64,000 bases of DNA from Oscillospiraceae bacterium (GCA_015067825.1 SVLQ01000002.1:62001-126000); one strand, 5' to 3'; shown: positions 17,203 through 25,499, numbered from the stretch's first letter. Translations and numbers: made by a program. The notes: generated by a model from the sequence alone, not told the origin.

Positions 17203-18828
17203 ATGGAAAAACCGACGCTGCAAAGCTATATCGAACCGCTGTTTGCGGTCGCCGTTCGGAAATGCGAACACATCACAGATGCCGAAGATCTGGTGCAGGA
17301 GACGATCCTTGCAGCTTTGACGTATCTTTCGGAAGGAAAAACGATCGAATTCCCCGAAGCATGGCTGAAAACGGTCTTGGAGCGGAAATACTGCGACCTG
17401 ATGCGGCGTAAGTATCGCCAGTCTGCGGCGCAACTTACGGATCTTGCGGATGCAGAAGCTGCCGGAGATCTTGTCAGTAATCTGATCCGCCGTGAAGAAG
17501 AAGTACGCGTGCGCCGGGAAGTGGCGTTTTTGAGCAAAACGTACCGTGATATTGTGGCGCGCTATTATTTTTATGGGAAAAGTATAAAAGAAATCGCGGA
17601 AAAAACGGGAATTCCGGAAGGAACCGTGAAGAGTCGGTTGGATGTTGGCCGGCGTCTTTTGATGAAGGGGATCACGCGAATGGACGGCTATTCAGAGCAC
17701 AGCTTTATGCCCCGGCATTTATCGCTGAATATCAGCGGTGTTGCGGGGAAATACGATGCACCGCGTTGCCTGGTCCCGCGAGACGACTTGCTGGCGCAAA
17801 ACCTGCTGATCCTCGCCTATGAAAAGCCGATCACCGTTTCGGATCTGTCCCGCGCACTCGGTGTCGCCGCCGCATACGTCGAGCCTGTCGTCAACCGCTT
17901 GGTGGAAGGCGAGCTGATGCAAAGGATGGGTGACGGCAAGGTCTACACCGATTTCGTCATCTATCATGCCGGGGATCACAGCAAATACATCGACGAACAG
18001 GAGATGTTTGCCCGCGAACACGCCGATGCCTTTTGTATCCCTGCGCAAAAAACGATCGAAAAGCTGCGTCAAACACCGTTTTACAGCCTGCGCTTGGAAC
18101 GGTTCTTGCTGATTGCGATCGCCGAAGGCGCGGTGTGGCAGAGCATGGATGGTTGCCGTGCGCAGACCGTGTTTCCCGACCGAAAGGACGGAGGCAAATG
18201 GGTGGCGTTTGCGACCTTGGTGCATCCGGACGAAACCACTGACGAGAAGCTGCTGCGTGCGAGCCGATATACGCTGTACGGCAGACGCGATACCGTAATC
18301 GAACGGTATCTGGACGGAAAAAACCTGCTGATGTGCAATTTTGAAACGATGCTGTATCCGGAACCGAAGTTTTCCAGTTTGGATTTTCGCACGGTGCGCG
18401 AATGTGAAGAGCAGATACTGCGGTTGTTTTACGTCGTTGCAAAGAAAATCGATCCCTTCTCCGTCGGGGTCGATCCGTGCGTGGTGGCGGCAATTCCGCT
18501 GCTGACAAAACGCGGCTTTCTTGCGGAGGAAGACGGCAGACCAAAGCTTTGCATCCCTCACCTGACGCGTTCGGAGTTTGCGGTGTTTTGCGCGATTTTC
18601 CACACGGCAAAAACGGAAGTCGCACGAGCGCTGTCGACACCGATGGCAGCATTTTTGCAGCATCATCGGAAAAAGATCCCGTCGCACCTGAAAAGCGTGC
18701 CCGAACAAAAATTGACCATGCCGTATGAGCCGCAACCGATGATGTTTGTGGCGGAGGCGATCCGGCGCGGTCTGCATCCGCAGGATCTTGGGGAGCCGTG
18801 CCCGGAAACGATCGTGGTCTTTGACTGA
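17203..18828 (+). CDS. ECF-like sigma factor with long C-terminal extension
   Basis: 541 residues. The first 145 form a sigma-70-family ECF core: region 2 (DAEDLVQETILAAL, then the -10 recognition helix FPEAWLKTVLERKYCDLMRRKY) and region 4 with a helix-turn-helix (YGKSIKEIAEKTGIPEGTVKSRLDVGRRLL). An ECF sigma normally ends here (about 170-190 residues), but about 390 residues follow. They include a winged-helix-like piece (ITVSDLSRALGVAAAYVEPVVNRLVEGEL near 215-245) and no membrane segment. The extension may sense a signal and replace a separate anti-sigma factor (inference). RBS GAGGG precedes the ATG. It is followed at 16 bases by a membrane protein gene. Confidence 0.85.
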   Translation: MEKPTLQSYIEPLFAVAVRKCEHITDAEDLVQETILAALTYLSEGKTIEFPEAWLKTVLERKYCDLMRRKYRQSAAQLTDLADAEAAGDLVSNLIRREEEVRVRREVAFLSKTYRDIVARYYFYGKSIKEIAEKTGIPEGTVKSRLDVGRRLLMKGITRMDGYSEHSFMPRHLSLNISGVAGKYDAPRCLVPRDDLLAQNLLILAYEKPITVSDLSRALGVAAAYVEPVVNRLVEGELMQRMGDGKVYTDFVIYHAGDHSKYIDEQEMFAREHADAFCIPAQKTIEKLRQTPFYSLRLERFLLIAIAEGAVWQSMDGCRAQTVFPDRKDGGKWVAFATLVHPDETTDEKLLRASRYTLYGRRDTVIERYLDGKNLLMCNFETMLYPEPKFSSLDFRTVRECEEQILRLFYVVAKKIDPFSVGVDPCVVAAIPLLTKRGFLAEEDGRPKLCIPHLTRSEFAVFCAIFHTAKTEVARALSTPMAAFLQHHRKKIPSHLKSVPEQKLTMPYEPQPMMFVAEAIRRGLHPQDLGEPCPETIVVFD

Positions 18829-18844
18829 AAAGGGAGGAACAAAC

Positions 18845-19393
18845 ATGGTGAAAACGAGTCTGCAAATCATCGGAAGATTCTTTGTGATGATGCTGGTGGT
18901 CATTTTGGTGATCCATATGGTGATGTATCGGCTGCTTAACGGCATTGTCTTTGAAATGCTTTTGGGCATGAGCGCACAGGCGGCGTACAATACGATGGTG
19001 TTTTTGGAATTTTTTGCCATGATTGCGCTGTACTGGTTCCTTGTCCTGCGGCCGCTGAAAGGGGACGTGTTGGAACTGCTGAAGGCCGGGCAAACGACGC
19101 GGAAAGCGCTCGTCGATGTGCTGCGTTCTCCCGGTCTCTGGTACTTTTTGATCGCCGCTCTTTTGGCCGTTTATCCGTCGTTTGGCGATACGACGGCTTT
19201 GGTCGGCTCTCCGCCAAATCAACGCGAGGAATTTCGCGGCTTTCTCAGCGGATTTGCACCGCTGGGGCCGTTTCGGATGGTCGTTTCGTCGCATATTCTC
19301 GGCTATGCTCTAAACGTGCTTTCGTTCGGGGCGCTGCAAACGGGTGTGACCTGGCTGTTTGTACGGAAGGCAGAGAAAAATCGCTTGGGTTGA
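18845..19393 (+). CDS. Four-helix membrane protein, likely cotranscribed with sigma factor
   Basis: 182 residues from the ATG at 18845, with GGGAGG 8 bases upstream. Hydrophobic segments at about 7-30, 43-65, 98-115 and 145-168. A short cytosolic-looking stretch between helices (LRPLKGDVLELLKAGQTTRKALVDVL) aligns in position and character with the RFRRxEVQDxLKxGESIxxIxKKR stretch of the two following membrane proteins, and all three share a QxxYN pattern before the second helix. So it looks like a divergent third member of the same family. Function unknown. It lies 16 bases after the sigma factor gene. Confidence 0.7.
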   Translation: MVKTSLQIIGRFFVMMLVVILVIHMVMYRLLNGIVFEMLLGMSAQAAYNTMVFLEFFAMIALYWFLVLRPLKGDVLELLKAGQTTRKALVDVLRSPGLWYFLIAALLAVYPSFGDTTALVGSPPNQREEFRGFLSGFAPLGPFRMVVSSHILGYALNVLSFGALQTGVTWLFVRKAEKNRLG

Positions 19394-19490
19394 CGATGGC
19401 GAATGGGTGTGCACAATAAAGAAAATCCATGTAATTTGACTGGAAACAGAAAGAAAAATCGTACGCTCGATCGCTCCCGGGGGTGTGAAT

Positions 19491-20102
19491 ATGCGGAAGT
19501 ATCGTGAAAAAATCTTGGACGTGTTCAACTGGACGGTTCACGCGATGGTCAGCTTTGTGGCAGCCTCATTGGCCGCTCACTTCGTCTTTGGCGGTCTGCT
19601 TCGGGATTTTTTGGAAGGCGTTTGGAAATGGGAACGGCAGACTACCTACAACGTGACGCTTTTGGCTGCGCTTTTCGTTGCAGGAGTGATCTATGCCACG
19701 GTTATTTTGCGGTTTCGCCGCTATGAGGTACAGGATGTGCTCAAGGGCGGCGAGAGCATCGGCGATATCCTTAAAAAACGGTTTTGGCTGCAAAATTCGA
19801 TCTTTTTGGCGGTGTTTGCCGTCGCTGCGTTTGTGCTTGCGCAGGTCGGTGTTACCGAGCGCCTGTGGATTGGTACGTCGATCCGCGCCGGAAAAAATAT
19901 TTTTTCCTCGGATTGCGAGGCCTTTTGGCCGCCGCTGAGCTTCATTGCTGCCTGCGGTGCATTTGTGCCGATCATTCCGCAGGGCTGGCTCGCGTGGGTT
20001 TGTAACGTTTCCGCCTACGCCGCGATGCTTTGGGGCGGAACGTGGTGGTTTGTTTACCGCACCGACCGCAAATTGCTCGGGAAAAAGATGAAAAAAACGT
20101 GA
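19491..20102 (+). CDS. Membrane protein, paralogue 1 of a small family
   Basis: 203 residues with about four membrane helices. Conserved with the next gene: RFRRYEVQDVLKGGESIGDILKKRF after the second helix, and the C-terminal WLAWVCNVSAYAAMLWGGTWWFVYRTDRKLLGKK, which is nearly identical in both. I chose ATG 19491 because a G-rich site lies 7 bases upstream; GTG 19485 is possible. No enzyme or transporter motif is visible. It lies 97 bases after the preceding membrane gene. Confidence 0.7.
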   Translation: MRKYREKILDVFNWTVHAMVSFVAASLAAHFVFGGLLRDFLEGVWKWERQTTYNVTLLAALFVAGVIYATVILRFRRYEVQDVLKGGESIGDILKKRFWLQNSIFLAVFAVAAFVLAQVGVTERLWIGTSIRAGKNIFSSDCEAFWPPLSFIAACGAFVPIIPQGWLAWVCNVSAYAAMLWGGTWWFVYRTDRKLLGKKMKKT

Positions 20103-20144
20103 GCGCTATCAACTGCGGGTAGATGCAAATCAAAACGGATTCTA

Positions 20145-20173
20145 TTGACGAAAACCGGCTGCTTTGTTATAAT
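20145..20173 (+). promoter_or_regulatory. Sigma-A promoter of membrane paralogue 2
   Basis: TTGACG, a 17-base spacer and a perfect TATAAT lie about 50 bases before the ATG at 20224. This gene can therefore be expressed apart from its upstream paralogue. Confidence 0.7.
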
Positions 20174-20223
20174 AAAAACAAAGCCAGCCGGTTTTTGTAC
20201 GGAAAACGAGGGGAGGGAGCGGG

Positions 20224-20835
20224 ATGAAGCAACAAAAAGAGCTTTGGCTCGATATTTTGAGTTCGGCTTTGTATGCGCTGATCAGCTTTGTGGTTGCAAC
20301 GTATTTTGCACAACTGATCCTGATCAATTTTGCCGATAAGCTGCTGTTTCAGATGATTCTGGGGTTCAGCATCCAAGGGTCATATAATCTGATTTTGTTT
20401 TGCGCCCTTCTGATGACCGGCATTTTGTATGTCGCGGTCATTCTGCGGTTTCGCCGTTTTGAGGTGCAGGATGCACTCAAAGATGGCGAAAGCATCAGCG
20501 AGATCGTCAAAAAACGGTTTCTGCGGCAAAATCTGGTGTTTTTGGCGACATTTGCCGTGTGCGCGTTTATCCCGGCGTGGGTCGGGATGGCGGAAACCGC
20601 AGAGGTCGTGTCCACGAGAGGCGGTAATGTGGTCATGACGTCGGAACGCGAAATTTTTGGCGGCGCGGAGGCATTCTTTCTCTCCTGCGGCGCCTTTGTG
20701 TCGGTTGTACCGTATCGCTGGCTCGCGTGGCTTTGTAATATCGCCGCCTACGCCGCGATGCTTTGGGGAGGAACGTGGTGGTTCGTACGCCGCACCGACC
20801 GCAATTTGCTCGGCAAAAAACAGAAAAAGACGTAA
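20224..20835 (+). CDS. Membrane protein, paralogue 2 of a small family
   Basis: 203 residues, four predicted membrane helices, clearly a duplicate of the preceding gene: RFRRFEVQDALKDGESISEIVKKRFLRQN and WLAWLCNIAAYAAMLWGGTWWFVRRTDRNLLGKK align almost residue by residue, while the first helix and the loop before the last helix differ. RBS GGGAGGGAG precedes the ATG. It has its own promoter and a strong shared terminator. Function unknown. Confidence 0.72.
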   Translation: MKQQKELWLDILSSALYALISFVVATYFAQLILINFADKLLFQMILGFSIQGSYNLILFCALLMTGILYVAVILRFRRFEVQDALKDGESISEIVKKRFLRQNLVFLATFAVCAFIPAWVGMAETAEVVSTRGGNVVMTSEREIFGGAEAFFLSCGAFVSVVPYRWLAWLCNIAAYAAMLWGGTWWFVRRTDRNLLGKKQKKT

Positions 20836-20840
20836 AAAAT

Positions 20841-20873
20841 CCGCGGTTTGGAGATTTCCAAACCGCGGTTTTT
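20841..20873. terminator. Bidirectional terminator between membrane and GH16 genes
   Basis: A 12-bp perfect stem (20841-20852 with 20857-20868) has a T-run on the plus side and an A-run before it that gives a T-run on the minus strand. It lies between convergent genes. Confidence 0.85.
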
Positions 20874-20877
20874 CAGG

Positions 20878-21624
20878 TCAGTCTTTCTGATAGATCCGCA
20901 GATAATCGACGAAAAACTCGCTCATTTGCGTTTTGTCGGCCGGCGCATTTCCCGGGATACACATCGAAATGCAGACCTCCTCATCGACCTCGGAAACGCC
21001 GTCGCCCCAGCTCGTCTCGCTGACCATGCGGCCGTCGACAAAGAAGCGGTAGACCTCCTCCGTCCATTCGAGCGCGTAGGTGTGGTAGGCGGTAAAGCAG
21101 TCGGGGATGTCGACGCGGATGGGGTAGGGGTGCTCGGTGCCGTGGCCGGCGAAGGTATAGGGCGGATGCCGCATCCCGGTAACGTGGATGTTGGCGTCAA
21201 CACCGGGACTGCCGGGATAGGTGGGCGTTCTGTCGCGTCCGCGGCCGGATTCGATGATGTCGATCTCCGCACCGCCGGGGCCGCCGCGCGAGATCGACGG
21301 CGTGTAGGGCCCGCGCGCCTGCAGCCAGAATGCGCTCCAGAACCCGGTCGGGTACGGATCGGAGCAGATGGCGCGGATCTCGAAGTAGCCGCGGAGGTAG
21401 CGCTCGCGCAGGTGCAGGTCGGCGCCGTACCAGCCCTCGCCGAATTCGCCGTCGGTGCGGTAGGAGCAGCGGAGGATGAGGTTGCCGTTCTCCACGCGCA
21501 CCTGCGAAGGCGCGTTGAAGCCGCAGTTTTCCGGGCCGGTGTGGCGGTAATCCCATTTATCGAGGTCGAGCGAAGTGCCGTCGAAATCGTCGGCGAATAC
21601 GAGACGGTAGCCGGTTAGATCCAT
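20878..21624 (-). CDS. GH16 family glycoside hydrolase (beta-glucanase-like), copy A
   Basis: Endo-acting beta-glycan hydrolase of the GH16 jelly-roll family, 248 residues. The catalytic motif is intact: E120 nucleophile, D122, E125 acid/base in GGAEIDIIES. WSAFWLQ just before it and HTYALEWTEEVYRFFVDG after it are family hallmarks. No signal peptide or anchor, which is unusual because GH16 enzymes are normally secreted, so a cytoplasmic role on imported oligosaccharides is inferred. RBS AAAGGAG. Tandem with a same-length paralogue 54 bases upstream on the same strand. Confidence 0.92.
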   Translation of the reverse strand: MDLTGYRLVFADDFDGTSLDLDKWDYRHTGPENCGFNAPSQVRVENGNLILRCSYRTDGEFGEGWYGADLHLRERYLRGYFEIRAICSDPYPTGFWSAFWLQARGPYTPSISRGGPGGAEIDIIESGRGRDRTPTYPGSPGVDANIHVTGMRHPPYTFAGHGTEHPYPIRVDIPDCFTAYHTYALEWTEEVYRFFVDGRMVSETSWGDGVSEVDEEVCISMCIPGNAPADKTQMSEFFVDYLRIYQKD

Positions 21625-21648
21625 ATCGTTCAGCTCCTTTGGAAAAAA

Positions 21649-21671
21649 GGCGGCAAGGGATGCGTGCCGCC
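21649..21671 (-). terminator. Terminator between the two GH16 genes
   Basis: A 7-bp stem (GGCGGCA / TGCCGCC) with a 9-base loop is followed on the minus strand by six T. It may lower expression of copy A relative to copy B. Confidence 0.6.
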
Positions 21672-21678
21672 AAAATTG

Positions 21679-22425
21679 TCAGATCTTTTGGTAAACGCGC
21701 ACGTAGTCGACGATCATTTCGCCGCTGCGCTCTTTGGCCGCGGCGGTCTCACCGGGCAGTTCGAGCGAAATGATCAGCTCTTCATCGACCTCGGAAACAC
21801 CGTCGCCCCAGTTCGTTTCCCCGACGAGACGGCCGTCGACAAAGAAACGATAGACCTCGTCCGTCCATTCGCAGCCGTAAACGTGGAATTCGGTGAAGCA
21901 GTCGGGAATGTTGGTGCGGATCGGGTAGGGGTGCTGAGTAGAGTGGCCCGCGAATTCGTAGGGCGGGTTTTTCATGCCGGTAACGTGGATGTTGGTCTCA
22001 ACGCCGGGGCTGCCGGGATAGGTGGGCGTTCTGTCGCGGTCGCGGAAGGCTTCGATGATGTCGATCTCCGCGCCGCCAATGCCGCCGCGCGAGATCTCGG
22101 CTGTGTAGGGCGCGCGCGCCTGCAGCCAGAAGGCGCTCCAAAAATCAGAACCGGCGGGATCGTTGCAGATGCAGCGGATCTCAAAGTAGCCGCGCGTGAA
22201 GCGCTGGCGGGCGCTGATCATGCCGGCGTACCAGCCTTCGCCGTATTCGCCGTCGGTGCGGTACTGATACTTCAAAATGAGATTGCCGCGGTCTAAAAAT
22301 ACCTGCGAAGGGGCGTTAAAGCCACAGCGGCGCGCACCGTTCGCGCGGTACTGCCATTTTTCGAGATCGAGCGTTTTTTCGTCAAAATTATCCTCAAAAA
22401 CGAGCGTATAACCTTTCAGATCCAT
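21679..22425 (-). CDS. GH16 family glycoside hydrolase, copy B
   Basis: 248 residues, same length as copy A and about two-thirds identical by eye. The catalytic GGAEIDIIEA (E120, D122, E125) is intact, and RTPTYPGSPGVETNIHVTGM is nearly the same in both. Differences cluster in substrate-facing loops (residues 65-75, 85-92 and 210-230), so the two copies may have different linkage preferences (inference). I chose the ATG at 22425 because GAGGTGAT lies 7 bases upstream and the promoter at 22444-22472 excludes longer starts. No signal peptide. Confidence 0.9.
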   Translation of the reverse strand: MDLKGYTLVFEDNFDEKTLDLEKWQYRANGARRCGFNAPSQVFLDRGNLILKYQYRTDGEYGEGWYAGMISARQRFTRGYFEIRCICNDPAGSDFWSAFWLQARAPYTAEISRGGIGGAEIDIIEAFRDRDRTPTYPGSPGVETNIHVTGMKNPPYEFAGHSTQHPYPIRTNIPDCFTEFHVYGCEWTDEVYRFFVDGRLVGETNWGDGVSEVDEELIISLELPGETAAAKERSGEMIVDYVRVYQKI

Positions 22426-22443
22426 ATCAATCACCTCAAGGGT

Positions 22444-22472
22444 AGTATAGCATGAATCGAAAATACTGTCAA
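22444..22472 (-). promoter_or_regulatory. Sigma-A promoter of GH16 operon
   Basis: On the minus strand a perfect TTGACA (22472-22467), a 17-base spacer and TATACT (22449-22444) direct the tandem GH16 genes. The -35 box lies inside the palindrome shared with the opposite promoter. Confidence 0.8.
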
Positions 22473-22497
22473 TCTTTTTTGGCAGAAAAGATTGACA
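22467..22497. promoter_or_regulatory. Palindromic operator candidate between divergent promoters
   Basis: Arms TGTCAATCTTTT (22467-22478) and AAAAGATTGACA (22486-22497) are perfect inverted repeats around a 7-base spacer. Their outer ends are the -35 boxes of both divergent promoters, so one bound regulator would cover both. The regulator is unknown. Confidence 0.6.
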
Positions 22498-22520
22498 CGC
22501 CCTTTCGCCCGTGGTATTAT
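22492..22520 (+). promoter_or_regulatory. Sigma-A promoter of clan-D-like glycosidase gene
   Basis: A perfect TTGACA, a 17-base spacer and TATTAT lie 34 bases before the ATG at 22555, back to back with the GH16 promoter. Confidence 0.8.
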
Positions 22521-22554
22521 CATAGTAGGAAATCAGAAAACAGGAGGATTTGCC

Positions 22555-24936
22555 ATGACGCCCGTGAAGGATCGCCGCACCGCCGGTGCCGACGAACGCA
22601 CGCCCTCGCGTGCCCAGTATTTCTCGTGGATCAACAACACCAACGAAGGCTCGACCGAAGCGCAAACGCTGGTCAACCTCGACTATTTCGGATATCTCAA
22701 AGAAACCTACGGGATGCAGATCGATATCTATGCCTGGGACGCCGGTAACCTCGACGGCGCTTCCGAGACCTACGAAACGCTCGATTCGCCCAAGATCCGT
22801 GCGCAGTTCCCCAACGGCTACGGCCCGGTCGCCGAAGCCGCCGCCAAGCACGGCATCCGCCTTGGCGTCTGGGGCGGCCCCGACGGCTTTGGCGACAGCG
22901 AAGAATCGGCCGAAGCGCGCCACGAGCAGATGGTCAAGCTCTGCCGCGACTTCCACTTTGCCCTCTTTAAGTTCGACGGCGTTTGCGGCGAGCTGCGCCC
23001 GGATCACCACGAGCACTTCGTGCGCATGATGCGCGAGTGCCGCCGCTATTCGCCCGATCTGATCCTTTTAAACCACCGTCTGTGGCTCGGCGAAGAGGGA
23101 ATGCAGCACGCGACGACCTTCCTTTGGGAGGGCCGCGAGACCTACGTCGACATCCACATTGGCAACACGATGACCGCGCCGCACCACCGCGGCTATCTCG
23201 CCAGCTTCGGCAACACCCCCTCGCTTCTGCGCCTGACCGAAGACCACGGCGTCTGCCTGTCCTCGTTCCTCGATTATTTTGAAGACGAACTCATCATCCA
23301 GGCCTTTGGCCGCAGCCTGATCCTCGCGCCGGAGATCTACGGCAACCCGTGGCTCCTGCGCGACGACGAGCACGCGCGCCTCGCCCGAATCTATAACCTC
23401 CACCGCCGCTGGCGCGATATCCTCGTCTGCGGCATGCTCCTGCCCGGCGGCGAGCACTATCCGCCCCACGCGGTCGCCCGCGGCTCGGCTTCGCATCGCT
23501 TCCTCTGCGCTGGCAACACGAGCTGGCAAACGGCGACGATGCGCGTGCGGCTTGATATGGAGATCGGCCTTGCCCCGTGCGAAAAAGTCGCCGTGGCCAT
23601 CCACCATCCCTACGAGGAGTGGATCGGCGAATTTGCCTACGGCGACGTGGTCGACCTGCCGATCGCGCCGTTCCGCTCGACCCTTGTGGAGATCTGCGAC
23701 GCCGCAGAGGCCGATCCGATGCTCTCGGGATGCCGCTATGAAGTGCTCCATGAGGATGAATCGGGCAAGGTCGACCGCGTAAAGATCGTTTCGTCGACCG
23801 GAACGATCGCCTGGAGCGACGGCCGCCCGTTCGACTGCTCGATCGCCGCCTTCGATGCGACGGTGCGCGCGCCAAAGTACCTCGGAGGGACCGAGGAAGA
23901 TGCGTTTGCCGAAATTCCGGCCGATGCCAACGCCCTGTTGGAAGCGGCGCTGTTTGTCCAGAATCACGATTCGCTCGAAGCGCGGGAGCTGATCCGCTCG
24001 GGCGAAACGCGGATCCCGGAAGTCAAGGCCGCGCGCGACGCCTTCTTTGACCAGGCGACCTATCGCCTGCGCGGGTGCGAATCGCGCTTTGCCTTCGACG
24101 GCAAGGAAGATACCTTCTTCGATGGGCTTTCCAAATGCTATTTCGGCGGGTTCCGCATGGACGGCGGATGTTTGCGCGTCGATTTCGGCGCGGTCTATGA
24201 TGCCGACGAGATTCGCTTTACCTATTTTGATATCGATGTGCCGACCGCCAATGAAAAAGCCAAACAGGCTCTGGTGCCGACCTGCACTTATTCGACCGAT
24301 CTGCGGGATTGGCGCGAAACGACGATCGAAACCGTCTCCACCGTCCGCAACGAGACGATCGATATGCTCGTGCACTGTGTGCATAACATCACGCAGGTCA
24401 GCGGCCGCCGCCGGATGGTCACCTATCGCCTCGATACGCCCGTGCGCTACTTCAAAATGCCCGTACCGATCGACCATATCTACGAGATCGCGCTTTACAA
24501 AAACGGCGAAAAGCTCGCGCTTGAGTCTCCGCGCGCCAATAACCTACTGCCCGCCGACCGCAAGGTCTGCTACGCGAAGGAACTGCCTGTCGAGGTTGCG
24601 GCCGAGGACTGGCGCGAGGGTTGCTATCTGGCGATCGGTTTAGAGGGCGACCACGGTGTCGAAGGCGCATACGCCGTTTTAGAGATCGACGGCAAGATCG
24701 TTGCCGCGCCCGACCGTGCGCCCGGCTACAATTCCAACATCTGGGAATGCCCGATGAGCCATCTGAAGCGCACCGGCCACCACTACACCTACTATTTCCC
24801 GCTGGAAAAAGACTGGTGCGGAAAACCGATCACCGCACGCGTGCTCGGTGTCGACGATGCGAAAAAGGCCTACGGCCTCAGTGCCTATCTCTGCGACAAA
24901 AACGGCGAGCTCGACGGCGTTGTCGCGGAGCTGTGA
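22555..24936 (+). CDS. Putative glycoside hydrolase, clan GH-D-like barrel
   Basis: 793 residues. The first 300 look like a (beta/alpha)8 barrel: YFGYLKETYGMQIDIYAWD, GPVAEAAAKHGIRLGVWGGPDGFGD, then FHFALFKFDGVCGEL, where the Asp after FKF sits where GH27/GH36 alpha-galactosidases have their nucleophile, then PDLILLNHRLWLGEEGMQHATTFLWEGRE. The C-terminal half holds a discoidin/CBM32-like stretch (FAFDGKEDTFFDG...LRVDFGAVYDADEIRFTY). I infer a glycosidase but cannot name family or substrate. No signal peptide. RBS CAGGAGG. It is divergent from two GH16 genes and probably coregulated with them. Confidence 0.7.
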   Translation: MTPVKDRRTAGADERTPSRAQYFSWINNTNEGSTEAQTLVNLDYFGYLKETYGMQIDIYAWDAGNLDGASETYETLDSPKIRAQFPNGYGPVAEAAAKHGIRLGVWGGPDGFGDSEESAEARHEQMVKLCRDFHFALFKFDGVCGELRPDHHEHFVRMMRECRRYSPDLILLNHRLWLGEEGMQHATTFLWEGRETYVDIHIGNTMTAPHHRGYLASFGNTPSLLRLTEDHGVCLSSFLDYFEDELIIQAFGRSLILAPEIYGNPWLLRDDEHARLARIYNLHRRWRDILVCGMLLPGGEHYPPHAVARGSASHRFLCAGNTSWQTATMRVRLDMEIGLAPCEKVAVAIHHPYEEWIGEFAYGDVVDLPIAPFRSTLVEICDAAEADPMLSGCRYEVLHEDESGKVDRVKIVSSTGTIAWSDGRPFDCSIAAFDATVRAPKYLGGTEEDAFAEIPADANALLEAALFVQNHDSLEARELIRSGETRIPEVKAARDAFFDQATYRLRGCESRFAFDGKEDTFFDGLSKCYFGGFRMDGGCLRVDFGAVYDADEIRFTYFDIDVPTANEKAKQALVPTCTYSTDLRDWRETTIETVSTVRNETIDMLVHCVHNITQVSGRRRMVTYRLDTPVRYFKMPVPIDHIYEIALYKNGEKLALESPRANNLLPADRKVCYAKELPVEVAAEDWREGCYLAIGLEGDHGVEGAYAVLEIDGKIVAAPDRAPGYNSNIWECPMSHLKRTGHHYTYYFPLEKDWCGKPITARVLGVDDAKKAYGLSAYLCDKNGELDGVVAEL

Positions 24937-24947
24937 GGAGACTGCCG

Positions 24948-25499
24948 ATGACTGTTTATCAAGGACGGCCGGAGAATTGCGCAGGCCGGAGCGAAGTGGA
25001 GATCCGCTGCTACGATCTGCTCGATTCTCTCGGCATTTCTTACCGCGGCGTCGACCACGAAGCGGCGATGACGATGGAGGATTGTGTTGTCGCCGGAAAC
25101 GCGATCGACGTGCCGATCTGCAAAAATCTGGTACTCTGCAACCGCCAGCAAACGGCGTTTTACTTGCTGTTGATGCCGGGCGACAAGCCGTTTAAAACCA
25201 AAGACCTCTCCGCGCAGATCGGTTCGTCGCGCCTTTCGTTTGCATCCGAAGCGCACTTGGCCGAGCTCTTGGGCGTTACACCGGGATCGGCGAGTGTTTT
25301 GGGGTTGCAAAACGACAAGGATGGGTGCGTTAAGCTCCTGATCGACGAAGAGGTGCTCGCTTCGCCGCAGTTTGGCTGCCATCCGTGTAAAAATACCACC
25401 AGCCTTGGCTTTTTGACCGCCGAACTGACCGGGCGCATCCTGCCCGCACTCAACAGGGAGTGGCAGACCGTGAGCCTGCCGCGCTACGAAGTGGAATAG
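24948..25499 (+). CDS. YbaK/ProX-type aminoacyl-tRNA deacylase
   Basis: 183 residues of the YbaK/prolyl-tRNA-synthetase-associated domain family, which clears mischarged tRNA (typically Ala-tRNA-Pro) in trans. Visible signature: LGISYRGVDHEAAMTMEDCVVAGNAI near the N-terminus, CKNLVLCNRQQTAFYLLLMPGDKPFKTKDLS with the catalytic-type Lys, then LGVTPGSASVLGLQNDKDGCVKLLIDEEV and a late GCHPCKNTTSL. The length and GCHPCxNT point to the ProX/PrdX subtype. The ATG lies 11 bases after the preceding stop with GAGGAG overlapping that stop, so it is translationally coupled to the glycosidase gene, an odd pairing. Confidence 0.88.
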   Translation: MTVYQGRPENCAGRSEVEIRCYDLLDSLGISYRGVDHEAAMTMEDCVVAGNAIDVPICKNLVLCNRQQTAFYLLLMPGDKPFKTKDLSAQIGSSRLSFASEAHLAELLGVTPGSASVLGLQNDKDGCVKLLIDEEVLASPQFGCHPCKNTTSLGFLTAELTGRILPALNREWQTVSLPRYEVE

